Assembly (NCBI RefSeq): GCF_000350225.1
Contig: NW_005179291.1
Location: 173,454-237,453, forward strand
Length of the DNA stretch: 64,000 nucleotides
Origin: Chondrus crispus
Taxonomy: Eukaryota; Rhodophyta; Florideophyceae; Gigartinales; Gigartinaceae
Direction: 5' to 3'
Of the stretch, positions 21,401 to 32,144 are shown in pieces; the first letter of the stretch is position 1; each line of letters opens with the position of its first letter. A program made the position numbers and the translations under genes. The notes under the pieces are model-generated. The model made no database searches. It saw nothing but the letters and a program-made list of their open reading frames with translations, and was not told the DNA's origin.

Positions 21401-22347
21401 CCTCTCTCCATCTACTTTTTGATGCGTACTTATCTCTCTGCTTAACCGCAGTGTTGGAACACCTCCCGTCGACTTCCCCAATGAAATTGAACTCAAGAAC
21501 CTCCTGAAGTTGGCTTGACCATTTTCTTCCGACTGCTGTGAAGTTTGATAAGAAGATCTTCTCTGTAGCTCGTGCCACGTTTGATCATCTTAACGTAGTA
21601 TTTCATTCGTTCACGGAACTGAACGTTTTCATCGTGCTTCTTCTTTGGTCAACGTAGTCAAGTTCTATGGCTGTACGACGATGAGCTGCCAGAAAAGGCT
21701 CGAATCGATCATTCTTGGAAGTACCTTGACACTTGTGTGTGCTGAGTAGCTGTGGCAATGGAAGGCGTGTCGGCATCAGGGAACATCGGAGCGTCGAGCA
21801 TGGTGATATATGAGCAGTGGCGAGCTCGGGTGTGGGAAACGAAAGAGGTGTCCGACCCCGACTACCTGCCAACCGAAAACGTCAACCTGTTTTTCGATAT
21901 AGGTTACAAACAATTACGATATGCTGGATTTTTTGAAATCATCCGCCTGCACTGTTGCACAATCGTGCCTGTAGCCGCTAGCATTCCCACGCACAGAGAG
22001 CGACCTTCAACAATACTTTGAGCTTCGGTGGCGATTTTTTTACGATTCGCGATGTGGGCAATCTGGGCACCATGCTCATCTGCGTCGTCCAGGTCATGCT
22101 GTGCGGCTTCGACGTCGTCTAAGGTATGAGAAGACACCGTCACTGCCCTCGTCTGCTGTTCGTTCTTAGAGTGCGGGATGTGGGGCGCGGCGCAATTTAC
22201 GTTGAACATGCTAGCGCAAGAAATGCTTGGTTGTTCGGGGGAGGCACAGACGGACGGATCGCCGGGAATTCATTGTTGTGTACTATTCGAACCTTTTTGG
22301 TATAGCACTAGTATTTACGTTCTATTACAAGCCTCCAGGTTTGAGTA
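21401..22347. other. Intergenic, no gene seen
   Basis: Only short open frames on both strands without recognisable domains. It contains the presumed 3' flank of the 686-residue ORF. Confidence 0.35.
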
Positions 22348-24408
22348 CTACCCCTCGCCGTCGAAACGTATCGGATCAAACTGGGAAGACGTGAGCTCGC
22401 TAACGCCCACAAAGCCATCGCACACATCTCCGATCCAATCGCAGACATATTTCTTGAATGCTGAAGGTCTGAGAACGACGCGGTCGCAGTCCTTGCCCTC
22501 CTTTATCGAATACGGGCAGACGTACGAAAAGGTTATCTCCCTCGTATCGTTTGCATGCTCAAAAGTCTCCCCGCTGGCATCAGAGATCAGAGTCTTCTCC
22601 AGCTCTTCTGGAGCAACCCTCTCAACTATTTCGCGCAACGTTTCGTGAATACCCAGCGTTGCTTTCGGTAACAAATGTGAAAGCACGTCAGTGAACATGG
22701 CGTGCGAAACTCCACCTTTGCTCAGAACCTTCAGCAACGCCGAGTGTATATCGCTCTCCTCTGCACCATCGTCGGATAATTTTGTCGCAATGCCCAGCGC
22801 TGTCCTCGCCAGTGCCACCTGCATTACGCAGCGCGTCGCGATCCAGGCATCGAGGCGGGCGAGCGTCAAAATTGATGCTACGCCAGCCCTGAGGCGCTCT
22901 TTTCCCAATCGTAGTCCAGCCCACTCCTTGTAAATATCCCGAGCGGTGTCAAAAACGAAAAAGATGTCAACGCCACTCTCTCCAATATTATCGCTCTCTG
23001 AATGCCCAGGCGGCACCACTGTACGCCAGTGGTCTAGGCTACCAGAGGTAATACAGTCAATACATGCTCGCATAATTTTGTCGATCCCGCCGCTGTCATC
23101 ATCTGCAAACGCAATTCCCATATTTTTCACGTCTTCGCCAGCAGCATTGTTCAGAGCATGAATGATGTAGTCGACTGAGGCACTCTTCAGCTTGTTTTGA
23201 ACCGGAATACAACTGACGTCCCACACCTTGGCCACCCTGGTCCAAACCGTTCGCTTGAGGCTGGACATATATGACGACGCCTTGTCAGCCACCTCCGCAG
23301 AGAGCTTAGATGCCCCTTGAATGCCATTGAAGATGCATGCGCCCGAAATCTCCTCCTTGGATGCTGCTCTCAGAGCACTGGTAAGCGATCCGCTTTCGAG
23401 AGCCATCTTGTATGCAGTGCGAGCCAGAATGGTAGGAGACAATTGCGGCGGTAGAAGTGCGCCGTTTGTAATGCCTAGCTTCGCCACATCGAGTGGTGGT
23501 ACCGCCGCTCGAGTGCCGCCTCCCAGCGGTCCGATCCCATCGCCTTCAGCGATCTTCAGAGGCGAGGGAACCCATCGATAGTCTGCAATTCTTGGCGACT
23601 GCTCCATCGGAGTAAAGTTGCGCATGCAACGACGCGCAATGTCATCAGAGGCATATTTCATCACCACGACAAGGTCGCGTTGAAGCGGGGTGATTGTGTC
23701 AAGGAATGCCTCGTCCTTTTGACGCTTCTTCTTGGTCGCAATGACTGCGCGCTTGGCAGCGGCGGCAGCCTGGCGTCCTCCACGAGATGAACCTGCAACC
23801 AGGACCTCCAGCGCAGCCTTGGCATGCGAGAGCTCCATCACCTGCGCATTCAGCCGAGCAACCTCGATCATTAACGAATTGTTCTTATCACCTTGTAGCT
23901 TTTTCACTTCTTGCATTGTCTGCATATAAATGTGTTGCTCATCAGCCCTCGCTCTCTCACGGTTGAGCAGTGATGCGATCTGCCGCTGCCGTACAGCTGC
24001 GTCGACACCCGCGGCCGTGTCGACAGTCGACGCTCCGGCGAAAACAGCGGGGGGCGAAGAACTTCGGTCCGGGGGAAGGACATCTGTAGCGCGACTGAGG
24101 TTGGGGACCGTAGAATGCGAGTGTAGTGCCACGTTGGTGGCCAGAGGCCCGATTTCACTGTCTAGCCGCGTCGGGATCGCCGCGCTCAAGTCGAGAGCGC
24201 TACCATCTTCCTCCCTGCTCTCGGGCTCATGGCTTGAGATTCCGTGGCTTCCGCGGTTGGCTCTTTTCCTTTTACGAGTCACTGAGGGAAGTCCGCAATC
24301 AGCCACGGTTCTGGTCTCGGAAGCGAGGCCACGCCGCAATCGCTTGCTTCTCCGGACCGGTGACTCCGGTTTCTCATCCAGCCTCCCCCACCGGTGGCCC
24401 ACAGTCAT
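22348..24408 (-). CDS. Unknown nuclear coiled-coil protein, possible transposon cargo
   Basis: 686 residues, uninterrupted, with an ATG at 24408. The N terminus is basic and disordered, with nuclear-localisation-like clusters (RRSKRLRR at about 19-26, RKRKR at about 45-49). A coiled coil spans about residues 135-205 (ASLLNRERARADEQ, IEVARLNAQVMELSHAKAAL). A second basic cluster (KKKRQK) follows. The C-terminal 400 residues look folded and mixed alpha/beta, with a Cys-containing end (YVCPYSIKEGKDCDR). I recognise no domain. It is intact while the Plavaka transposase on the same strand 1.2 kb away is broken. It could be a second gene of that transposon, a cargo gene, or an unrelated host gene; nothing in the sequence decides this. 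Confidence 0.6.
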   Translation of the reverse strand: MTVGHRWGRLDEKPESPVRRSKRLRRGLASETRTVADCGLPSVTRKRKRANRGSHGISSHEPESREEDGSALDLSAAIPTRLDSEIGPLATNVALHSHSTVPNLSRATDVLPPDRSSSPPAVFAGASTVDTAAGVDAAVRQRQIASLLNRERARADEQHIYMQTMQEVKKLQGDKNNSLMIEVARLNAQVMELSHAKAALEVLVAGSSRGGRQAAAAAKRAVIATKKKRQKDEAFLDTITPLQRDLVVVMKYASDDIARRCMRNFTPMEQSPRIADYRWVPSPLKIAEGDGIGPLGGGTRAAVPPLDVAKLGITNGALLPPQLSPTILARTAYKMALESGSLTSALRAASKEEISGACIFNGIQGASKLSAEVADKASSYMSSLKRTVWTRVAKVWDVSCIPVQNKLKSASVDYIIHALNNAAGEDVKNMGIAFADDDSGGIDKIMRACIDCITSGSLDHWRTVVPPGHSESDNIGESGVDIFFVFDTARDIYKEWAGLRLGKERLRAGVASILTLARLDAWIATRCVMQVALARTALGIATKLSDDGAEESDIHSALLKVLSKGGVSHAMFTDVLSHLLPKATLGIHETLREIVERVAPEELEKTLISDASGETFEHANDTREITFSYVCPYSIKEGKDCDRVVLRPSAFKKYVCDWIGDVCDGFVGVSELTSSQFDPIRFDGEG

Positions 24409-25593
24409 CAGGCAGGCCGAAACAGTGGTGCGCCGACGGACCTGAGGTTCAGACCTCAGGAGAATTGGTGAAGCTGCGTACGTACTCGTCCTCGCCAGAC
24501 TACTCCACCGCAGAAAATTGCGCCTGCCTGAGGCACTAACTCAAGCTTTACGCCGGCAGTAAATTTTTGCTGGAGTAAATTGCTCATGACCGTTACAGAA
24601 TTATGTAGCGATAGTTTAATTGCGAAACATTATAGTCAAATTTACGCTAGTAAAGTTGAAAGTTTTATTTGAAGCCCTTCTGTAGTCGACGACCATTGCT
24701 GCACGCGACGAGCGCGTCGGCACGTCAGAGGAAGGCGAGACAAGCCTACAAAGAGCTGCGCGACGGCGCTGAGTGAATGCGATCCAAGTTCGCCCGGTTC
24801 ACATGCGGGATAGAGACAACAACTTTTTCAGCCCTTCCAATTTTTCCTGCGAGTCTATCGGGTGGCGTCCAGGCGCGACGTGTGGGTCGAGAAAGACGGG
24901 AGAAATACATGCGGCGCCGATCTAGAAGAATTTAGGGCGTGTGTATACTGGTAGCATTTCGCATCTGGCACGAATGATAGTACTGTACCAAGCAACAGTA
25001 GGATGAGTGTGGAACGGGGGGGTTTCGGGGTTTGTCGCTGCGATTGGGGAGACCAGACATGGTGCGTTTCAGGAGGGGGAGAGAGAGGAGGGGTGCGCGG
25101 GGGCCATGGTTTGCTGGCGCTGAGTAAGACCAAAGAAGGAGGGAGGCGATGCGGGAATCGGGAATGGTTTGTTGAGGCTTCTGTGGATGTGCCGCGGAGC
25201 GATGTTGACCGAGCTTCTACAAGTGGTACAGTTGTTATTGCGTAGAACGTCACAGCGAGAAAGGCAATGCGATAGGGAATGGGATTGTGTGTGCAGCTTG
25301 AGGACAGTTGGGCAAATGTTTATGGCTGCTCACGTGTACGCAGGTGCATGTGTGTATGATTTTTGCAACTGCCAGGCATTTTGCTTTCTGAAGAATCTTG
25401 CATCCTGATTACATCAGCTCTCTTGAGCGGGGAGGCATGAAAACACTTTATCACGATCGACATTGTGGGACGCTCTTTGTCTCGATTGACTCAGTCAGTG
25501 TCTTTTCAAGATTTTGACGAGCGGTCCGTATTCTCAGAGTTGTCCCAGCGGTTCCCATTGCAGTGCTAAGGCTGCGATTAAGTAGAAGGAGCA
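24409..25593. other. Intergenic between the 686-residue ORF and the transposase
   Basis: Starts with a short palindrome (ACCTGAGGTTCAGACCTCAGG, near 24440). An open minus frame at 24855-25253 is Pro/Ser-rich and of low complexity. No supported gene. Confidence 0.35.
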
Positions 25594-28500
25594 TTACGGG
25601 TCGTGAGGTCTGTGATCATGCTGGTCTGCAGTGGAGTACCTCATCTTACGCATTGGCTGCCTAAATCGGTTGATGTAGAATCGATGCGTCTCCCATCCAC
25701 TGCGGATGAGGGATGGTTGCGACCTCGTGCCTCCCAACTCATCATCGCAACGAACGACGTGAAGCAAGCCGCGGATTGAGCCGACATATTGCACATCAAT
25801 GTAAGCGAGATTTGTCATTTCCGTAGACGTTTCAGCTTCGCACGCAGGTGCTCCTGGAGAAACAGTTTCATCTTCTCCCCTCACAGCCCAACGAAGTTTC
25901 ACGCAGTTCAAGGCGCGGTCAACGGCATCGATTTCGTCCCCGTGAACACGATCGTAGTACCGAATGAAACAAATCTCGATGTCATCTCTCTTCACAGATG
26001 CCTCAGCCAGGAGGTGACCCCGTCGCGGGATTTTGATAGCGATAAAAGCCAGTACTTTCGCAATGTAGACCTTTCGAGGCACAATTCCGCCAGTGCCTCC
26101 CGGCGGATCGTCGCCACTCTCCTCAATCATGACATTATCCTGTCTCGCTACTTTGCTGCTGTAGTAGCTGTGTGACGAGACGGCACACTGCATCTCTCTG
26201 TCTCCATTGTCCATAGTTAAAATCTCAAAGTCGCCAGCGCCGCTCTCAGGCGCCTCACAGCCCTTTAACGTTGGGCACGGGAGGCCAGCAACAGATGCAG
26301 TAGAGGGTCTTCGCACAACAGAGTCAGCCAGTGGCCTGTGCTGCTCATGGATTGAATCAATATACCACTGCAAACGTCCGGGACCTCCGACATCTTCGCA
26401 AAGTTCTTGCACCGCAATGTTGGGTCCTAGCTCGCCTGAGTGCTGGAGAAGGCTGCCGCATGAACCTGCATGTGCATGAATCTCTGCCCACATCATTGTG
26501 TCGCCCCCACCAGACAAGCCTGCAGCGTCCTCACGCACCATCTCCTGTTTGATCTTTGTGAGTGATTCCGTCCTTCTGCGCTTACCCATTAGCTTGGCGA
26601 TGACGTCCTCCCTGAGCGGAAGCATCGGGGTGCTCATCGACCTCGCACTGGCCTCTTGAGCTCCTTGAGCAAGCACCAAGCGCCGCATTGCCTCTTCCTG
26701 CCTGGTGTCTTTGCGTTTCGAAGTCTTGTCATATGCTGTCTTAAACAGTTTGTGGCTTGCCTCGTACGAGTCCGCGCTTTAGTTTGATAAGCTCCCACAC
26801 ATCTTGATGTCTGAGACAAGGTGTCGAAGAGCATGGAATTTCGGAAATGCCATACCACTTGCCTGGTACTTGCCAAACACCTCGATTGCTTTGTCCTGGA
26901 AATTTGAGATCTGGTCGGCGAGCGCGTCGAGCTCAACTGCGGTGAAGCCAGGCTCCGAGAAGCGGGAGGTAGCTGTAGCCACCAGTTCTTGGTAAAGGAC
27001 GCAAACAGTCGTCAAAGGAGACTTATTAATAGTGCCACAAAGCCTGTCCAACAGAGCAAAGACGAATGGCATGACTTGATCAATGCCGGCGAGGTCTTTG
27101 GCCTCAAGCATGGCAACTACCCCTGTTGATGTGAAGAACCCAGAGAGCTCATCGTTTGTCCCGGACTTCGTGAAATCAAACTTAAGCCCCACGCAGGGCG
27201 ATTCTGCCTGAATACGCTTTAGAAACGCGTTACATCTTTTCAATACCTCGACTCTAGCCGACTTGAGCTTTCTTGGACCTCCTTTGGAATTCAGCAGCTC
27301 TGTCGTGCTTAGCAATGGATCTTTCAACATTTCGCTCGCACAGACCTTAAGAGTCCGTGATAAACCCAGGAAAAAATTATGCAATGTTTCAAAACGCAGC
27401 AGTCTCGGCAGTGCCAGTTCTTCGGTTAGATCCATGAACGGCCACTTCAAAAGGGCAGGGCGAACCGTCGTCACGCCCACCAGTCTCATGTTTTCTTGTA
27501 GAGACTTCTTTCTCGCCGTATCACAAGCCTGCTCAGCGACTTCGAATTTATTCAATCGCTGCACAGTGTCCAAGATATTACGTGGAATGCAAGGCTCTTC
27601 CGAGGCAAGATCGAGCTTCGCAGTGTACCCCCGAGGGCAGTGCCCACCGTGCCCCCCACGTCCAATGCTTCGGGCATATCCGCAACATATGAGGTTAGAA
27701 CAGGGTGGCATTTTCGGACACTTCCCTCTCCATCTGCTACGATTATTCCAGTGCGCGATACATCCCAAAGCGGAAGCAAGGCCTCCTTGATTGATGCCTG
27801 AAATACACGGCTCTTCGATAATCGCCGCTCTTGGACTGAAACTCTTTCTGGCATTACAAAAGTCTGTTCCTCTTCCTGGCGGCACCAATATTCCTTGTCA
27901 TCGCCGGTAGAGTTGGCAACATTAATTGCAGCCCGCACGAATTCAACTGGAAAGTACGCAACGATAGTGTCGCCGTTGGAGATGAGCTCCTGTCGGATCG
28001 TCTGAGTCATGTTCAGAGAGCAGATATGGAAAGGCAGGAAGGAGTGAGATCCGACTTTCAAAGTCTGGCACGATTTGTCTGAGTAAGCTTGAATCGCTCC
28101 GACGAAGCCGTAATTATCAATCCAGAATCCACCGCCATCGCCACTGATGATGAAGTCCTTTATCAGAGGAACCACGTTTTCTATAAGAGCGCAGCCCATC
28201 GTGTGATTGTAAACTCTTACATTGGCGCGGTTCGTTTCTATGAATGGATCGAAGAAGAGCTGGTGTGACTGAGCTTTTGCAAATTGGCGCTTGAGAGAAT
28301 CGACTGGCGAGCGGAACCAGCCAACTCCATACACGTTGCAGTTCTTGGGGTCGTAGATGGTCTGCTGCTTGAAGTTCAGATCCGCGAGCCAGCATTTAGC
28401 GTCCTATTCTGCTTTCTGGCGCATTTCCTGAATAGATTCGAAGCCGATCCTGAGTAAGCTTGCATCAAATGACTGATGTTGGAGGAGATTGATGATTGTG

Positions 28501-29132
28501 TTCGCCTGTCGATCACCACCTTTGTCGCCGATCTGCAGCACCACATTTCGCAGTGCGTGAACCACCTCTTCCTTCGTCGCATCCTCAGCTTGCGACTCCT
28601 CTACACCTGACGTATCAGCTGCGGTTGCCTCTGCCTGTCGTTCATCCTGCCCTGTTGCATCCAGTGCGAAATGGGGCGAAAAAGTTTTGTTAAGGCCGGC
28701 GGCTGGCAGGATAACATTCGAATCTTGCGCTGCCAGTCGGATCCTATCCTCATACCGCTCTTGCAAGGCACGACCGGTGAGTTGGAAGCTCCCACGCAAA
28801 CGACGAGACTTCACGGGTGGCGGTGAGTCAGAAGCGTCAGCCTCTTGTGCCTCAGCTTCATCTACTGCTGCCTGCTTGCATTTTTTCTTGTGGGCTCCTA
28901 GGTAGGCCTGCCTTGGGAAACTGTCTCTGCAGTACGGGCAACAAACAGAAACGTGGTGCATGGCGCAGGCACAAGCTTCGTGAAGAAGCTGGCCCTGCTG
29001 TTGATGCTCTTCCACATGGGCTTGCCGGTGAGTGGCAAAAAAACTGAGCAAGAGCATCATGATCTGCTTGAGGTCCAAAACGTGGGAGGGGTGCCTTTTG
29101 ATTGGCCCAGTAATCTGCCAAAATGATTTCAT
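25594..29132 (-). pseudogene. Plavaka-type (KDZ superfamily) transposase, decayed
   Basis: Reads across four segments. (1) 29132-28404: N terminus with a C2HC finger (CPYCRDSFPRQAYLGAHKKKC). (2) 28403-27552: same frame after a TAG at 28404-28406, with the first catalytic region (AIQAYSDKSCQTL, HICSLNMTQTIRQEL, TIVAYFPVEF). (3) 27888-26779: another frame, with a cysteine-containing insert and helical core, ending FPKFHALRHLVSDI. (4) 26778-25594: same frame after a TAA at 26779-26781, with YEASHKLFKTAYDKTSKR and a C-terminal tail (YIDVQYVGSIRGLLHVV). The KxHAxxHxxxxI...ExxHKxxKxAY block is characteristic of Plavaka transposases. Two different stop codons and a frameshift show a dead copy. Terminal inverted repeats were not found by eye. 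Confidence 0.75.
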
Positions 29133-30169
29133 TCAAGGGTATTATTGAAATCGCCCGGCGGCTGGTCGCCATCCCACGCGAGCTTTGCGTTGCACGGCCG
29201 ACAGCGCTAGTGCCAGCGCGATCGGTTTACGCTTTTGGCTTGTGAGGATGACGCATGGGCCCCTGAAGCGACTTCGCCAAGCATACAGAGACGAACAGGT
29301 ACTCGGACGTCAGTGTTCGTACGATACGAACAAACCGTCCGTGAGGCACTACCAAGCCCAATAAGGCTGCATGGGATGCAGTCTCTTTCGCGCCTCTACG
29401 CTACACGCTCAGCTGTGCAATAGACAGCCGTGTACGTGGCGTAGAGGCGCACAACAAAACATATCAAGTTAGTATGTATCAAGCTGTGCAATCCTGCGAC
29501 GCTCCGTCGACTGGCCACTGCAAGTGGAATCAGCTATCCAGCGCCCCCGGACGTTGAGGCATTTGATTATGCCATGGACTTGGAGTTAGAATATCTACAA
29601 ATGGTTCGAGCTGCTACAATCTAGATGACTCGAAGCGGACTCTCCCGTACTCTCGCAGCATTCATTTCAAAATTGCTTTAGCGATCAAGTGCTTTCATTA
29701 TGCTGACTACATATGATTCCTTGCTAACGGTCAATGCTAAAGTGTGAGACTCTCGAAGTTTGGTGTTTCGTTCTCAGAATGCATAGCCAGTTGTTACAAC
29801 TCACGGTACGTACAAATCGATCTTTCCACTACGACAGAGTCTTTGTTCAACTTACGGCGTCGGCCCAGGTCCTTGCTGACAGACTGCCAGTGTGTGAACA
29901 CAATCTCATTTAGTCATGCACTGCTTGCAACCGTCACGGTGAGGAAGACACGATTGTGTGTCTGCTGGACTGCGTACTGGATGAAAGGTAAGTGAGGTCT
30001 CCATCTGGCGGACTCTTTGCACGTCTCACAAGTGTACCCTACTCTTTACTGACTCTTTTAGTACGCCTATCGACAACCACAAGGAAGTTCTATGTTCGTC
30101 GAAATTTTCGCGATTTGACGTTTCCTTTGCATTTCGCGTAGCCCCCTGCTGCTACAACTGTGCACAGTT

Positions 30170-30211
30170 GTCGGCCACGAAGACACTCCATGGAGTGTCT
30201 TCGTGGCCGAC
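30170..30211. repeat. 42-bp perfect palindrome without spacer
   Basis: Arms 30170-30190 and 30191-30211 are exact reverse complements with centre CCATGG. There is no loop, so a hairpin transcript or cruciform is possible. No neighbouring gene suggests a role as an operator or terminator. Confidence 0.9.
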
Positions 30212-30601
30212 GCAGAGAGTCATGGAAGGCACGAACAAAGTTTCTCCGACTCAATAGTTCAATTCGACTTGACTTGACGCAACAAAGGCTTTGCTGGTGC
30301 GCCACTAGCATTTCAGCATTGGAACGATCTTGGGATGCGCCGTGCACCATTATAGTGCATGATGCCGCCGACAGCTGTCCGGCCCCGCTCCGGCCGGCCA
30401 CTCTTAGCGCTTTGCGAGAGACCGCGAACGGCGCTCCATAGCCAGAAGCACACGACACCGCCTGCCAAAAAAGTGTACTAGCGGAGCGGGCGGCGGGCTC
30501 CACTCGCGACCGCCACCATCCCCAGCAGCTGCAAGCGCGAAAAGATTTGCCTCGACGTTCGGGTCTTGTATTGTAGTGTCGTAAACTATGCAAGTCTCCT
30601 C

Positions 30602-30632
30602 CTTTAGTTTATGCTCGTAGCATAAACTAAAG
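30602..30632. repeat. Hairpin, 14-bp arms and 3-base loop
   Basis: CTTTAGTTTATGCT, CGT, AGCATAAACTAAAG. Lies 30 bases before the CCCATGCA-rich array. It could be part of a terminal repeat; nothing else supports that. Confidence 0.85.
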
Positions 30633-30662
30633 CAGGAAACCTGTACGGCTAGAGCGAAAGAA

Positions 30663-31128
30663 AACCGCCCAGTAGACCCATGCAAGCCTATGCAAAGGTC
30701 AATGCAAGCCCATGCAAATAGCCAAATCAAGTACATGCAGAAAGCCCATGCAAGGCCATGTATATGGCCAATGCAAGCCTATATGCAGATGGCCACGCAA
30801 ACCCGTGCAAAAATCCCTTCCAAGCCCATGCAGATTCCCAATGCGATCCCATGCAAAATCCCATGCAAGCCCATACAGGTGTCCAATGCAAGCCCATGGA
30901 AAATCCCATGCAAGCCCATGCAGATTCCCAATGCAATCCCATGCACATGGCCAATGCAAACCCATGAAAGCCCATGCAAATTACCAATGCAAGCCCATGA
31001 ACCAGGCCATGCACGTCCACGCAATCATGGCGCATTTCTCCGCATAGGAAACACTTGGGAAATTTCTGCTCGTGCAAGTATGGGTAAATCGCCATGCATG
31101 CATTGGCTTAGCATGGGCTTCGTATGGG
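30663..31128. repeat. CCCATGCAAG-rich tandem array
   Basis: Irregular tandem array of 20-30-bp units built on AAGCCCATGCA, AATCCCATGCA and GGCCAATGCA. It is open in most frames, which produces several artefactual ORFs rich in Met, His, Trp and Gly. It directly abuts the truncated helicase at 31134, so its insertion or expansion probably removed the helicase C terminus. It is related in wording to the 162-bp tandem at 18070-18396. Confidence 0.85.
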
Positions 31129-31133
31129 AAAGT

Positions 31134-32144
31134 TTAGACTATCAGAAAAACAGACGTCATGGAACCCAGACGCAAGGGCGAGTACTCAGAATAAATGTCA
31201 TTGCCGCCTGCCGTGAAGTACTTCATCAGAAGATCATCGATCGCGGCGTTTGTAACTGTCAAAACCAAGGCCCTTCCAGTTAGGAGATCAGAAACACTAG
31301 AATGCCGATTCCTATCATCTCTAGAACCAGGAATTAACAAAGAACCGAGAGATTTTCGAGTTGTGGCCCAGACAAGAATCGTGACGACGTGAGACTTGCC
31401 AGTACCGGGCGGGCCTTGGCAGAAAAACATCGATGATGAAAAGTTCACGTCTCCCTTTCTCCCTGGACCAGTCGAGTTGCCAATATCGCACCACCACCTT
31501 TGTGCGCTCTGGGAAACAAGATGGTATGCTGTGACATGAGAACACCACGACACAAGAAACTGGAGCTGACTGTCGTTGACTGTGGTTTTCATAGCCCGGA
31601 GGACTTTAAAAATCGACTCACGGGCATACCGGAGAACTGTTTTGGCAACAGCACAGGGGTCGACTGACAAAACGGGTCGATGTTGAACGCTGGTTTGATG
31701 TAATGCTTTCCGTATGGTTAAGCAATGCTTATTTGCATTTTCCTGCACGAAGCGCCATTGAAAATTCGAAACCATGTCCCAGAATCTCTGCGTATACGAG
31801 CGAACGAGAGAAGACGGGTCCGACAATCCAAGAATCTTGAAGCGATCCAATTTGAAAAAACCCTTCCATATTGCAATGAACGATTTCGAGTATTGACGGA
31901 TGCTTTCAGTTCCAAGTGTTTGGATGAAAAGCCTGTTTTCCATGTCCCTATTCTTCGAGAACGAGAGTAAATTATGGAAAACCCCGAATTGCAAACCACC
32001 TTCTTCGTTGTTTAGGATGGCAACTTGAACCATTCGAGTTTCTGCGTTTTGCTGAACATGTGTGGGGTTTTCCAAAAGTATCCCGAAACGCGTTTCGGTT
32101 GCATCCTTGTCAAGATGCGAAAGAGCCACGAAGTCTAGTTCCAT
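31134..32144 (-). pseudogene. UPF1/SEN1-like SF1 helicase domain, truncated
   Basis: 336 codons in a frame shifted by -1 from the preceding 774-codon ORF. The Q-motif (VNDSQLQFLVSW, about residue 189) leads to Walker A GPPGTGKS (residues 244-251) and motif Ia LVLTVTNAAIDDLL (293-306). This combination belongs to UPF1-like superfamily 1 helicases, which unwind RNA or DNA 5' to 3'. Motif II (DEAA) and the whole second RecA domain are missing, because the gene runs into the CCCATGCA-rich array. As written it cannot be an active helicase. With the upstream ORFs it forms one interrupted Ulp1-helicase polyprotein. Confidence 0.75.

Larger units (their letters stand above)
29133..30662. other. Intergenic with several inverted repeats
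   Basis: No supported gene; ORFs here are short and overlap palindromes. It holds a 12-bp inverted pair (29390-29401 and 29439-29450, GCGCCTCTACGC type), a 42-bp perfect palindrome (30170-30211) and a 14-bp-arm hairpin (30602-30632). Confidence 0.45.

Noticed and set aside
29390..29450. 12-bp inverted pair as terminal repeats of the Plavaka element
   Set aside because: Both copies lie on the same side of the transposase and no partner was seen near 22-25 kb.
30663..31128. Overlapping ORFs in four frames
   Set aside because: All are translations of the CCCATGCA-rich tandem repeat.
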